A stretch of 52,879 bases of DNA from Eubacterium sp. (lineage in GTDB: Bacteria > Bacillota > Clostridia > Lachnospirales > Lachnospiraceae), in contig JAILAR010000189.1 in assembly GCA_024681515.1 (NCBI GenBank), positions 1 through 52,879 of the forward strand, read 5' to 3'. Shown piece after piece: positions 1 through 7,184 of this stretch. The position numbers and the translations under genes were made by a program. The notes beneath the pieces are model-generated. The model was given only the letters and a program-made list of their open reading frames with translations. It did no database searches and was not told the DNA's origin. Numbering within the stretch: the first letter of the stretch is position 1; the number at the start of each line of letters is the position of its first letter.

Positions 1-100
1 TTCATACCGGAGATCATTTGCCTTACACCCGGTTTTCAGTCTCTCGCACTTCACACTGATGCCCGCTCAGATTTTTTGTGTCTTACTCTCAAGTACGCAC

Positions 101-778
101 TCACGCATCATGGTGGATGAGTTTGTAGCCAAGTCCCCGGATCGTTACGATCTCATAATCCGGAAGATCACGGAATCGTTCCCGGAGACGGTTGATATGC
201 ACATCCACGGTCCGGACATCACTGGGGGAATCCGTGCCCCAGATCTCATCCATCAGCTGCTGCCGGGTAAAGGTCTTGCCCGGAGAATTCAGGAGCTTAT
301 AAAGCAGCATGAATTCCTTCTGCGGAAGCACCTGTGATTCTTCTCCCACCGTGATGGTCATGGAATCCAGTTCCATGGTCAGCGGCCCGAAGGTCTGCCG
401 GCGTTCATTCTGCATCCGGCTTCGGCGGATCAGCGCCTGAACCCGGAGCACCAGTTCATTCATATTCACCGGCTTTACCATGTAGTCATCGGTTCCGAGG
501 GAAAATCCCTTCCGCATGTCATCAAAGCCTTCCTTTGCGGTAATAAGCAGGATCGGCGTCTTCTGACCTGCGTCACGAAGTGCCGTGATCAGCTGGTATC
601 CGTCCATGTTCGGCATCATGATATCCGAAATGATAAGATCCACATATTCCCGGTTCAGATACTCCAGTGCCTTCGCACCGTCCTCCACCGGGATCACTTC
701 ATAGCCTTCTTTTCGGAGCACTGTCTGAAATATCTTCAGAAGATCCGCGTCATCTTCCGCGATCAGGATTTTTTCCAT
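101..778 (-). CDS. OmpR/PhoB-family response regulator
   Basis: DNA-binding response regulator of a two-component system, 225 residues, a full-length family member. The receiver domain (about residues 1-120) has the acidic pocket AEDD at 7-10, the phosphoacceptor Asp52 in the segment SDIMMP and the conserved Lys in MVKPVNMNEL. The C-terminal winged helix (about 130-222) carries the typical end RTVDVHINRLRERF and TIRGLGYKL. The ATG follows a purine-rich stretch (GCGAGAGGTAGATATC). A cognate sensor kinase would be expected next on the same strand. The first 100 bases contain a possible start (ATG at 15-17, minus strand) after GTAAGG, but the window ends there. The target genes cannot be read from the sequence. 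The upstream leader contains a copy of the hairpin repeat described at 877-898. Confidence 0.93.
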   Translation of the reverse strand: MEKILIAEDDADLLKIFQTVLRKEGYEVIPVEDGAKALEYLNREYVDLIISDIMMPNMDGYQLITALRDAGQKTPILLITAKEGFDDMRKGFSLGTDDYMVKPVNMNELVLRVQALIRRSRMQNERRQTFGPLTMELDSMTITVGEESQVLPQKEFMLLYKLLNSPGKTFTRQQLMDEIWGTDSPSDVRTVDVHINRLRERFRDLPDYEIVTIRGLGYKLIHHDA

Positions 779-876
779 GATATCTACCTCTCGCTACGGT
801 CTGTATGTGTATTTCTCACGAATCCACACACAATTCCGTTGCCAATCAATACCCCGCACCAAAAGTGCTTATTCAA

Positions 877-898
877 CACTTCGCACCAGGTGCTCCGT
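877..898 (-). repeat. Short hairpin copy of the SD-proximal repeat family (divergent)
   Basis: On the minus strand this reads ACGGAGCACC then TGGTGCGAAGTG. It keeps the flanks ACGGAGC and GCGAAGTG of the copies near 21.2, 22.1 and 52.6 kb, but the stem is GCAC/GTGC and the loop is CTG. It lies in the leader of the response-regulator gene, about 100 bases before its start codon, and in the direction of transcription. Only the short hairpin is recognisable; the long stem is not clear. Confidence 0.5.
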
Positions 899-914
899 TA
901 CAAATACCTCTATA

Positions 915-1385
915 TCATTCTACTTTGTGCAGTTTCGGACAGATCTCCCTGGAATCCAGCCAGATGGTAAACGGGCCGTCATTCAGAAGATCACATTTCA
1001 TCTCTGCTCCGAAAATGCCTGTCTGTACGGCATATCCCTGTTCTCTGCACTGATCGCAGATATACCGGTACATGGGCTCCGACATCTCCGGCCGTCCCGC
1101 ATGCACATAGGACGGGCGGTTTCCGCGGCTGGCATCCGCACAAAGCGTAAACTGGGAGATCAGGAGAAGCTCGCCTCCTACATCCGCGAGTGCCAGATTG
1201 CTTTTTCCGTTTTCGTCCTCGAAGATCCGGAGTCCCAGCAGTTTGCTGATCATTTTATCGGCAATCTCTTTCGTATCCACATCCTCCACACCGATCAGAA
1301 CAAAGAAACCGAGACCGATCCGTCCGGTTTCATTTCCGTCGATGGTTACGGATGCACGCGTTACACGTTGAACCAGAAAACGCAC
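915..1385 (-). CDS. dtd: D-aminoacyl-tRNA deacylase
   Basis: Dtd hydrolyses D-amino acids (and glycine) mischarged on tRNA, a chirality proofreading step in the cytoplasm. The product starts with RFLVQRVTRASV and contains the SQFTLCAD segment (the family SQFTL motif) and, near the C-terminus, the block NDGPFTIWLDS that corresponds to the family's NxGPVT region. The reading frame stays open to an ATG at 1419-1421. I chose the GTG at 1383-1385 because it gives the family N-terminus, follows AGGAAG by six bases, and yields 156 residues, close to the usual 145-150. It is probably transcribed with, or just ahead of, the response regulator on the same strand. Confidence 0.93.
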   Translation of the reverse strand: MRFLVQRVTRASVTIDGNETGRIGLGFFVLIGVEDVDTKEIADKMISKLLGLRIFEDENGKSNLALADVGGELLLISQFTLCADASRGNRPSYVHAGRPEMSEPMYRYICDQCREQGYAVQTGIFGAEMKCDLLNDGPFTIWLDSREICPKLHKVE

Positions 1386-1740
1386 TGTTTCTTCCTCTTT
1401 TCCACATTCTTCCACACCCATAAACAGGATTTTACGTCTGTCTGGGCATACTCCTACATAGTTTACCTAATTCCCTCCCATAACGCAAGCGATTTTGAAA
1501 TGGATTTGTCAACGTTCATCGATTCCAAAGCCCCTGAACAGGAACATTGATTTTCAGTCCCATCCATGCTAACATGAATCTTCCGGATAACCGATTTCCA
1601 AAGAACCGGATACGCAAATCTGCGAACTATTTCCGGAATCTTACACATGATCGTTCTGAAAAGTCATCCGGCGATTCAGGTTACGTGATCATACTACGCA
1701 CTCAAGCTCAAACGCGAAGATTGACAGGAGCTACAAAAAC
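1386..1740. other. Intergenic region without a recognised gene
   Basis: This gap separates the divergently oriented dtd and exporter genes and presumably holds both promoters. A TTGACA-like hexamer is visible on the minus strand at 1507-1512 but has no well-spaced -10 element, so no promoter is called. The short open frames here have no recognisable protein features and no convincing ribosome-binding sites. The exporter's own SD (AGGAG) lies close before its ATG at 1741. Confidence 0.4.
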
Positions 1741-2718
1741 ATGAATGATACAAAGAAAAAAAATCCCGGCCACTGTGCTCTCCTCTTTCTGGCTGCGGTG
1801 ATCTGGGGGGCTGCCTTCGTGGCGCAGTCCGCAGGCATGGAGAAGGTGGGGCCATTTACCTTCAGTACCATTCGGTTCTTCCTCGGGTCTTTGGTACTGA
1901 TCCCGGTGCTTACCTTTCGGATGAAACGTCGGGTGGTCAGTGATATAGCAGGGGATGCAACGGTAACCCTGAATGGAACTGACAGCAATCAGAGTTTTCG
2001 AAAGAACCTCCGCACCACCGGCAAAGCCGGTCTGGTTTGTGGCTGTATCCTTGCAGTGGCAGCCAACCTCCAGCAGATTGCCATGCTGGATGCACCTGCC
2101 GGAAAAGCAGGATTTCTTACCGCTCTGTACATCGTACTGGTTCCCATCGTTGGGATCTTCATGAAAAAGAAAACCTCCGTCTTGACGTGGTGCGGAGTGT
2201 TTCTTGCGGTAATAGGATTATATTTTCTGTGTATCGGATGGGGCGGGGAATTCCTTTTCCAGGCCTCTGATCTTCTGCTCCTCGGATGCGCACTGGTCTT
2301 CTCCTTCCACATCATTGCAGTCGATCATTTCAACGAAAAGGGAGCCGACGGCATCGGTCTCTCCTGCGTGCAGTTCTTCACAGCCGGGGTCCTCAGCCTG
2401 CCCGGAATGCTGCTTTTGGATTCCAATGTGTTCCATAAAGCCGTATCTTTTACCGCTATCTGGGACGCTAAATGGCCGATCCTTTATGCAGGCGTCCTCT
2501 CCTGCGGCGTGGCCTACACTCTGCAGGTCATCGGGCAGAAGGATGTTCATCCGACCCTTGCTTCCATGATCATGAGTCTGGAATCTGTCACCTCCGTTAT
2601 CGCAGGATTCCTGATCCTGTCCCAGAAGCTGACCTCCGACGAGCTCATCGGATGTGGGCTGATGTTCGCAGCCATCGTGCTGGCGCAGATTCCGGTAAGA
2701 TCGAAATCGGAATCGTAA
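1741..2718 (+). CDS. DMT-superfamily (EamA) transporter
   Basis: Integral membrane protein of the drug/metabolite transporter superfamily, 325 residues with about ten hydrophobic helices in two EamA halves. The first half opens with LAAVIWGAAFVAQSAGMEKVGPF-type sequence, typical of the family. The second half ends in LASMIMSLESVTSVIAGFL, the usual glutamate-containing segment of the last repeat. A hydrophilic insertion (about residues 62-92, MKRRVVSDIAGDAT through RKNLRTTGK) sits between helices 2 and 3 and is longer than usual. The ATG follows ACAGGAGCTACAAAAAC. Substrate is unknown; such proteins export amino acids, sugars or metabolites. It is monocistronic, facing a convergent gene across a bidirectional terminator. 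Confidence 0.9.
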   Translation: MNDTKKKNPGHCALLFLAAVIWGAAFVAQSAGMEKVGPFTFSTIRFFLGSLVLIPVLTFRMKRRVVSDIAGDATVTLNGTDSNQSFRKNLRTTGKAGLVCGCILAVAANLQQIAMLDAPAGKAGFLTALYIVLVPIVGIFMKKKTSVLTWCGVFLAVIGLYFLCIGWGGEFLFQASDLLLLGCALVFSFHIIAVDHFNEKGADGIGLSCVQFFTAGVLSLPGMLLLDSNVFHKAVSFTAIWDAKWPILYAGVLSCGVAYTLQVIGQKDVHPTLASMIMSLESVTSVIAGFLILSQKLTSDELIGCGLMFAAIVLAQIPVRSKSES

Positions 2719-2741
2719 AACCATTTCTTTTAGAAAAAGAA

Positions 2742-2773
2742 GAACTGACCACTTTTCAATAGGTGATCAGTTC
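2742..2773. terminator. Bidirectional intrinsic terminator
   Basis: Inverted repeat with arms GAACTGACCAC and GTGATCAGTTC around a loop of about ten bases. It is followed on the plus strand by a T-rich tract (2774-2792) and on the minus strand by TTCTTTTTCT. It lies between the convergent exporter and wall-binding genes and could terminate both transcripts. Confidence 0.85.
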
Positions 2774-2841
2774 TTTCATCTTTTATTTTTTTGTCGTCAT
2801 CTAAATGGCATTGGGAAATCTCCCGCACTTTTACAGTTCTG

Positions 2842-3786
2842 TCATTCTGCAAGATAGCCATTTTCATCGAAGGTATATGACACGCCGTTGATCTTCACGG
2901 TTTCATCCTTCGGATACCAGCCGCGCTCGTCCTCGTACCACCAACCTTTACTGTTCCGTCTCCATCTTCCTTTCGGTTGATACTTCCATGCACCGCTTGC
3001 AGACAGCCAGTAGCCGTTGATCCATTCATTCGAAGCCATGGATCCATCCTTTTGGAAATAATACCAGGTACCGTCTATCTCATGCCAGCCTCTGTACATC
3101 TTTCCAAAACTACCATCCCAAGAAGTTTTCGGCTCGAAATAATACCAGTTTGAAATTCCATTATAGGATAGATTCTGCCAACCGGTCTGCATAACTCCGT
3201 TCGAATCAGAGTAACGCCAATGTCCGTCAAGCAAAAACCATCCCCGAGCCAGATTTCCGTTTTTCAGAATATAATATGGTTCCCCAAAGCAAAAAGTCAA
3301 TCCTCTGATTTTCTCTCCATATATATCGGTATCCACAACAGTAACCTCAAATTCATCGACAAGTTCTCCGTCAATGAATGCTCTGATTATCATTTGTCCG
3401 GTCATTTCAAATGGCGTTATAAAAACTGCATTTCCATTTTTATCTACACTATATGGTTCAACAAGCGTGCCATCCGGCAAGATTGCATCCCATTCGACAT
3501 CATTGATTTTTCTTGCATACTCACTATAATAAATGTCCGGATCTTTCAGATTCACATCATCCGAATCAGCTTCAACCTCTGCAAGTGAAAAAAAGCATTC
3601 GTGTCCGATACCGATTATAGCAATCCCATAATCAGCATAACTATTGAGATCAACACCACTCGAAAGCGAAAAAGCCGGCATATAGATCCCATATTTTTTA
3701 TACTCCCGAAGATCCCGCGCAAAAGACGGAAAATCAAACAAAATCAGAACAAACACAAGTAATACACCGACTATTCGTTTCCCCAT
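2842..3786 (-). CDS. Secreted protein with choline-binding-type cell-wall repeats
   Basis: The 314-residue product has a signal peptide (residues 1-23, ending FPSFA), a unique region of about 150 residues with an Ig-like or beta-rich look, and from about residue 175 a series of aromatic-Gly repeats such as GWFLLDGHWRYSDSNGVMQTGW and GWHEIDGTWYYFQKDGSMASN. These belong to the CW_binding_1 (choline-binding) family. The last module (GWWYEDERGWYPKDE to the C-terminus) is a variant wall-binding repeat. It is expected to sit non-covalently on the cell wall. The ATG follows GGAGGCAGAATT and lies 13 bases after the stop of the upstream peptidase gene, so the two are almost surely cotranscribed. No enzymatic motif is visible in the unique region. 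Confidence 0.85.
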   Translation of the reverse strand: MGKRIVGVLLVFVLILFDFPSFARDLREYKKYGIYMPAFSLSSGVDLNSYADYGIAIIGIGHECFFSLAEVEADSDDVNLKDPDIYYSEYARKINDVEWDAILPDGTLVEPYSVDKNGNAVFITPFEMTGQMIIRAFIDGELVDEFEVTVVDTDIYGEKIRGLTFCFGEPYYILKNGNLARGWFLLDGHWRYSDSNGVMQTGWQNLSYNGISNWYYFEPKTSWDGSFGKMYRGWHEIDGTWYYFQKDGSMASNEWINGYWLSASGAWKYQPKGRWRRNSKGWWYEDERGWYPKDETVKINGVSYTFDENGYLAE

Positions 3787-3799
3787 AATTCTGCCTCCA

Positions 3800-5380
3800 T
3801 CAATTCATTCTTGCAAAAATCGTAAAATTACTATCAGACGAAGCTACAACAACATGTTGAACAACATTTTCAAGATTTACATAGCTTGGCACTCCATCTG
3901 TCAAATGATTTTCTGAATAATCAGACAATTCGGTCAACGTTACTATTGAGTTATTATTAGCATCCGCATGCATCTGCTCAGACATATCATTATGAATATC
4001 CCAACCGCCACCCAGTGTCCAACAGCGAGTTGCAAATTGAATTATATCCACTGCATTATCGTACCAATAATTATAACCAAAACTCTGTTCAGATAATTGG
4101 GACGAGCAAAGAACAATATATTTATCATCAACTAATTCACCGGAACGTGTTTTATCAATAAAAGCTTCCAAAAATACATCTTCCGGTCCGGATTCTCCTC
4201 TATTGATTATATTCCCGGCATAACAAGCATTTATAAAAAGAACAATTTTTCCTTTTATTAATTTAAGTTTATCCTTTAACATTTGTCCCGTAAAGTTCAC
4301 ATCACTGCAGAACCGTAAAGCACCATTAGTTGAACCATGACAGGATAAGCACAAATATAAAATATCACCATCTTTCGAAGTAGACCTCACATCATCAAGC
4401 ATAGAACAGAATTCATTATAGGTAGGTGCCGAGGCCGTTTCAATTCTATCGCCAAACGTACTGCCATCAGCAAATGACATATTATTTAAAGAATGTTCCC
4501 ACGCATCTAATTCCATTGAATTAGGTGTTCTAATATTTGCCACTACAATTGCCCTTCTGGTAGTTTCCTGAAGTTGCCCTAGATTTGAGTCAGCTTCGCT
4601 GAAATAATATGAATATCCGGAAACGGTTTTCCACCCGGTCATCATCGCCCCATTCGGTCTGAAAAAATACCACTTGTTTTGGATCTGTTTCCATCCGGTT
4701 ACCATTGCTCCGTCACTCGGCCTGAAAAAATACCAATACTCATTCACCTGATACCAACCGGTTACCATTACACCGTTCGATTTCAGATAATACCTGTGGC
4801 CATTATTATTCAGCCATCCGGTACGCATGATACCGTTGCCACCAAAAAAATACCAGTTCGACACCCCGTTATATGAAATATACTTCCAACCGGTAGCCAT
4901 TATACCATGTTCGTTAAAGTAATACCAGTTCGTACTTGAATTAACAGTGATTTGCTTCCAGCCTATAACCATTTGTCCCTGACCGGAAGTTCCCTCATTT
5001 AAATAATAAACACAACCGTTTTGCTCCAACCAACCTGTGAGCATATAACCATTCGAATCAAAGTAATACCAGTATCCACTGATTTCCACCCATTGATTCG
5101 TCGCATAAGTCTCATCATCAAACAAATACTTCCATAATCCATTTCCACAGTTCACCCAATGTCCACCGATTCTTAAAGCTTCAACTCTGGCAGCATCAAT
5201 TACATGATATATACCTAAATCCTCAAAGTAGGCATAATCAACAGGAACCTCCGAGCCATCCCTATCCACCCGGCTGGCATTATCATCCGTTTTTCCACTT
5301 CCCTTTGCATAAGCTTTTTCTGTACTCACAAAACAAAAAGCAAACACGAACACTATAAGCATCACAGTCAACTTCTTCAT
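3800..5380 (-). CDS. Secreted caspase-fold peptidase with choline-binding-type repeats
   Basis: 526 residues. A signal peptide (1-25, ending KAYA) is followed by about nine wall-binding repeats (about 65-285, for example GWYQVNEYWYFFRPSDGAMV). The C-terminal domain (about 290-526) has a clan CD cysteine-peptidase appearance: beta strand DGDILYLCLSCHGST with the candidate catalytic His, then GKIVLFINACYAGN with the candidate catalytic Cys. A later EF-hand-like loop (DANNNSIVTLTEL) resembles a calcium site seen in prokaryotic C13/caspase-like proteins. The expected location is the outer wall surface, and the expected cleavage specificity is unknown. The ATG follows GGAGGATAATT, 15 bases after the stop of the AgrD-like frame, so it is probably in an autoinducer-linked operon. 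Fold assignment is from motifs only; clostripain-like C11 is the main alternative. Confidence 0.8.
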   Translation of the reverse strand: MKKLTVMLIVFVFAFCFVSTEKAYAKGSGKTDDNASRVDRDGSEVPVDYAYFEDLGIYHVIDAARVEALRIGGHWVNCGNGLWKYLFDDETYATNQWVEISGYWYYFDSNGYMLTGWLEQNGCVYYLNEGTSGQGQMVIGWKQITVNSSTNWYYFNEHGIMATGWKYISYNGVSNWYFFGGNGIMRTGWLNNNGHRYYLKSNGVMVTGWYQVNEYWYFFRPSDGAMVTGWKQIQNKWYFFRPNGAMMTGWKTVSGYSYYFSEADSNLGQLQETTRRAIVVANIRTPNSMELDAWEHSLNNMSFADGSTFGDRIETASAPTYNEFCSMLDDVRSTSKDGDILYLCLSCHGSTNGALRFCSDVNFTGQMLKDKLKLIKGKIVLFINACYAGNIINRGESGPEDVFLEAFIDKTRSGELVDDKYIVLCSSQLSEQSFGYNYWYDNAVDIIQFATRCWTLGGGWDIHNDMSEQMHADANNNSIVTLTELSDYSENHLTDGVPSYVNLENVVQHVVVASSDSNFTIFARMN

Positions 5381-5395
5381 AATTATCCTCCGATT

Positions 5396-5558
5396 TTACC
5401 GATACTTCTTATGTTTTCCGAATTCCAATAGTCCATCCGGCTCCTTCGGCTGATACCATTGTTTCTTACAACCATTCGCCGCGACCGTAGAAATCATCGC
5501 AACAAAGGCTACAATAATATGCCCATTTTTTCCTTACGAACCGTTCTAATCTTTTCAT
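5396..5558 (-). pseudogene. agrD: AgrD-like cyclic (thio)lactone autoinducer precursor, reading frame broken in an A6 tract
   Basis: An ATG at 5556-5558 follows AAGGAG by nine bases and encodes MKRLERFVRK. An AAAAAA run (5526-5531 on the plus strand as T6) follows, and the frame then ends after 30 codons. Dropping one A restores a 53-residue peptide with the AgrD plan: a basic amphipathic start, a hydrophobic segment IIVAFVAMISTVAANG, then C-K-K-Q-W and the strongly conserved tail YQPKEPDGLLEF. The total length (163 bases) is three times 54 plus one, as expected for one extra base. In the family, AgrB cuts the tail and cyclises through the Cys. The break may be an assembly indel, a real mutation, or a phase-variable site. 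The gene lies 15 bases before the peptidase gene and is divergent from agrB. Confidence 0.78.
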
Positions 5559-5615
5559 GTTTGTTATCTCCTTACTTTTTTATTTTCCCGCCTTTATTCA
5601 TGAAACGGTATAAAC

Positions 5616-5672
5616 AAAATAACAGAAACTCCTGAAGCCGAACGAAATTTGTGACAAAACGTGCATTTTGTG
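5616..5672 (-). promoter_or_regulatory. Candidate promoter and paired boxes for the agrD-peptidase operon
   Basis: Two copies of a CACAAA-type box read on the minus strand at 5648-5653 and 5667-5672 (start-to-start 19 bp, about two helical turns). On the plus strand they are TTTGTG within ATTTGTGACAA and TTTTGTGTGAA. A TATTTT hexamer at 5616-5621 (minus) lies 27 bases downstream of the nearer box, and there is no good -35 element. Direct repeats two turns apart next to a weak -35 are the usual layout for LytTR-family activators such as AgrA. The assignment is inferred from layout. Confidence 0.55.
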
Positions 5673-5698
5673 TGAAAAACTGCAAATAATCTGTTATT

Positions 5699-5755
5699 CA
5701 CAAATATTTACCTCTTATCACAAATCAGATTTTTTTCGAAAAAAACTGATATGAT
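5699..5755 (+). promoter_or_regulatory. Candidate promoter and paired boxes for agrB-agrA-agrC
   Basis: Mirror image of the pair to its left: CACAAA boxes at 5699-5704 (within TTATTCACAAAT) and 5719-5724 (within TTATCACAAAT), 20 bp apart. A TATGAT -10 at 5750-5755 lies 26 bases beyond the nearer box and lacks a good -35. The symmetry with the left promoter suggests that one activator drives both divergent operons, giving positive feedback. The leader 5756-5847 ends with CAGGAG before the agrB ATG. Confidence 0.6.
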
Positions 5756-5847
5756 TTATTCTGATTTATTCTATTTTCCGAATTGCAAGTTTAACAAATA
5801 AACAATGTGAAAACATCGGAAGCCGATTATCAACAGGAGATTCGATC

Positions 5848-6462
5848 ATGAAAAAAAGCAACACATCATTTACAGATTGCCTAGTTCAGCAACTCATAAG
5901 GAGCGAATATATTCGGTCATCAGAAGAAGCCGTTGTCAGATATACCCTTGACTACATCTTTCAATCTCTTCTATACCATGCCATCCTCTTGCTGATTGGT
6001 ATCCTGACCGGACATTTTCTTTTCTCCATCCTTTACATCCTCACCATGGGGTGTTTAAAATACTTCACCGGAGGAGCTCACGCACCAAACGCCCATATCT
6101 GTTCACTCTTGTCATACGGCATCTTTATTGTTACTATGTGTATGGCAGATCACCTGCTTCTAATTTCCAGTGCAGTAATTCTGGTAATCCTATGCCTGAA
6201 TATCTTTATCACGCTGTTACTATCTCCTGTAGATTGCAAAAACAAGCGCTTCAGTATGGTACAGAGATATCGGCTTAAACGCAGATCTGCCATCACCCTC
6301 ATAGTATTATGCATTTTCGTTAGGATATTTTTTGTCTATAACAAATACTATTGCTTAACCGTAGTACTATGTTGCCTGTCCATCAACTCTGTCAATCTGA
6401 TGGTCGGCTTCCTAATTAATAAAAAGGAGTCCTCCCATGTTTCTGAACATTGCAATCTGTGA
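5848..6462 (+). CDS. agrB: AgrB-family autoinducer-processing membrane peptidase
   Basis: 204 residues with several hydrophobic helices. AgrB is a membrane cysteine endopeptidase that removes the AgrD C-terminal tail and forms the (thio)lactone ring. The catalytic pair is visible in KYFTGGAHAPNAHICSL: His78 and Cys85, matching the spacing of His77 and Cys84 in the Staphylococcus protein. The ATG follows CAACAGGAGATTCGATC. It is the first gene of a plus-strand operon with the LytTR regulator (overlapping by 26 bases) and the kinase. No agrD lies downstream as in classical agrBDCA; the likely substrate is encoded divergently at 5396-5558. Confidence 0.92.
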   Translation: MKKSNTSFTDCLVQQLIRSEYIRSSEEAVVRYTLDYIFQSLLYHAILLLIGILTGHFLFSILYILTMGCLKYFTGGAHAPNAHICSLLSYGIFIVTMCMADHLLLISSAVILVILCLNIFITLLLSPVDCKNKRFSMVQRYRLKRRSAITLIVLCIFVRIFFVYNKYYCLTVVLCCLSINSVNLMVGFLINKKESSHVSEHCNL

Positions 6463-7165
6463 CGATGATATCGAAATCAGAGAACATATTAAATCCTACA
6501 TCGAGAATTACCAAATCGCATTTGATCACGACTTCCACATAGATCTTTTTGTTGATGGCGTGACATTGCTTTCCTCAGAAATCCTATCAAGATACAACAT
6601 CCTCTTTTTGGATGTTGAGATGCCAATGCTCTCCGGAATCGAAACAGCGAAGGTCTTACGTGAAGAGATTGCTCCTGCTGCAAAAATCATATTCATCAGC
6701 AATTATCCGGAATATATGCAAAGCAGTTTTTCTGTCCATCCCTATCATTATCTGCAGAAACCGATCACTCGAGAAATCCTGTTTGATGTGCTAAACGGCG
6801 CCATTCGTGACATTGAAAAAGAGCACGTTTTTATCACATTCACACTCCCCGATCTGTCAGTAAAAACCATGAGCATCCATGATCTGATCTATATTGAGTC
6901 CGATGATTCCCGAAAAAGGATTGTATCCGTTCACAGTATTGGTCTTGAATTTTCCGCGAAAGGAATTCTGACCGAATATGAAGAAAAATTACGCGGAAAA
7001 AGTTTCATTCGTTGTCATAAAAGCTTTCTGGTGAACATATTTCATATTCATTATCTGAAAAAAAGTGAAATCATTCTTGACACCGGCGAAGCTGTTCCAA
7101 CCGGGCGCTCTTATGCTTCCGAACTACGCGCTCGATTATCAAGAATGGTATTTCAATCAGAGTAA
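6437..7165 (+). CDS. agrA: AgrA-like response regulator with LytTR DNA-binding domain
   Basis: 242 residues. The receiver domain (1-125) has the acidic pocket CDDD at 8-11, phosphoacceptor Asp59 in LFLDVEMP and the conserved Lys in YLQKPI. The C-terminal half (about 140-240) is a LytTR domain: IYIESDDSRKR, then GKSFIRCHKSFLVN and a Tyr/Arg-rich tail (GRSYASELR). LytTR proteins bind short direct repeats about two helical turns apart and activate transcription. The ATG lies inside the 3' end of agrB after AAAAGGAGTCCTCCC, indicating translational coupling. The gene order agrB-agrA-agrC differs from the usual agrC before agrA. The paired boxes upstream of agrB and agrD are the natural candidate targets. 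Confidence 0.92.
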   Translation: MFLNIAICDDDIEIREHIKSYIENYQIAFDHDFHIDLFVDGVTLLSSEILSRYNILFLDVEMPMLSGIETAKVLREEIAPAAKIIFISNYPEYMQSSFSVHPYHYLQKPITREILFDVLNGAIRDIEKEHVFITFTLPDLSVKTMSIHDLIYIESDDSRKRIVSVHSIGLEFSAKGILTEYEEKLRGKSFIRCHKSFLVNIFHIHYLKKSEIILDTGEAVPTGRSYASELRARLSRMVFQSE

Positions 7166-7184
7166 AAAGGAAGGATTATTCATC

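Noticed and set aside
777-1550. 257-codon plus-strand frame over dtd
   Set aside because: It overlaps dtd antisense and lacks an SD or known motifs.
1463-1648. 61-codon minus-strand frame in the gap upstream of dtd
   Set aside because: No SD, no hydrophobic or conserved pattern, and atypical composition.
5459-5558. 30-codon peptide from the unshifted agrD start
   Set aside because: The unshifted product ends in an unrelated CSLCCDDFYGRGEWL tail; the AgrD signature lies in the +1 frame, so this is read as a broken agrD rather than a separate small gene.
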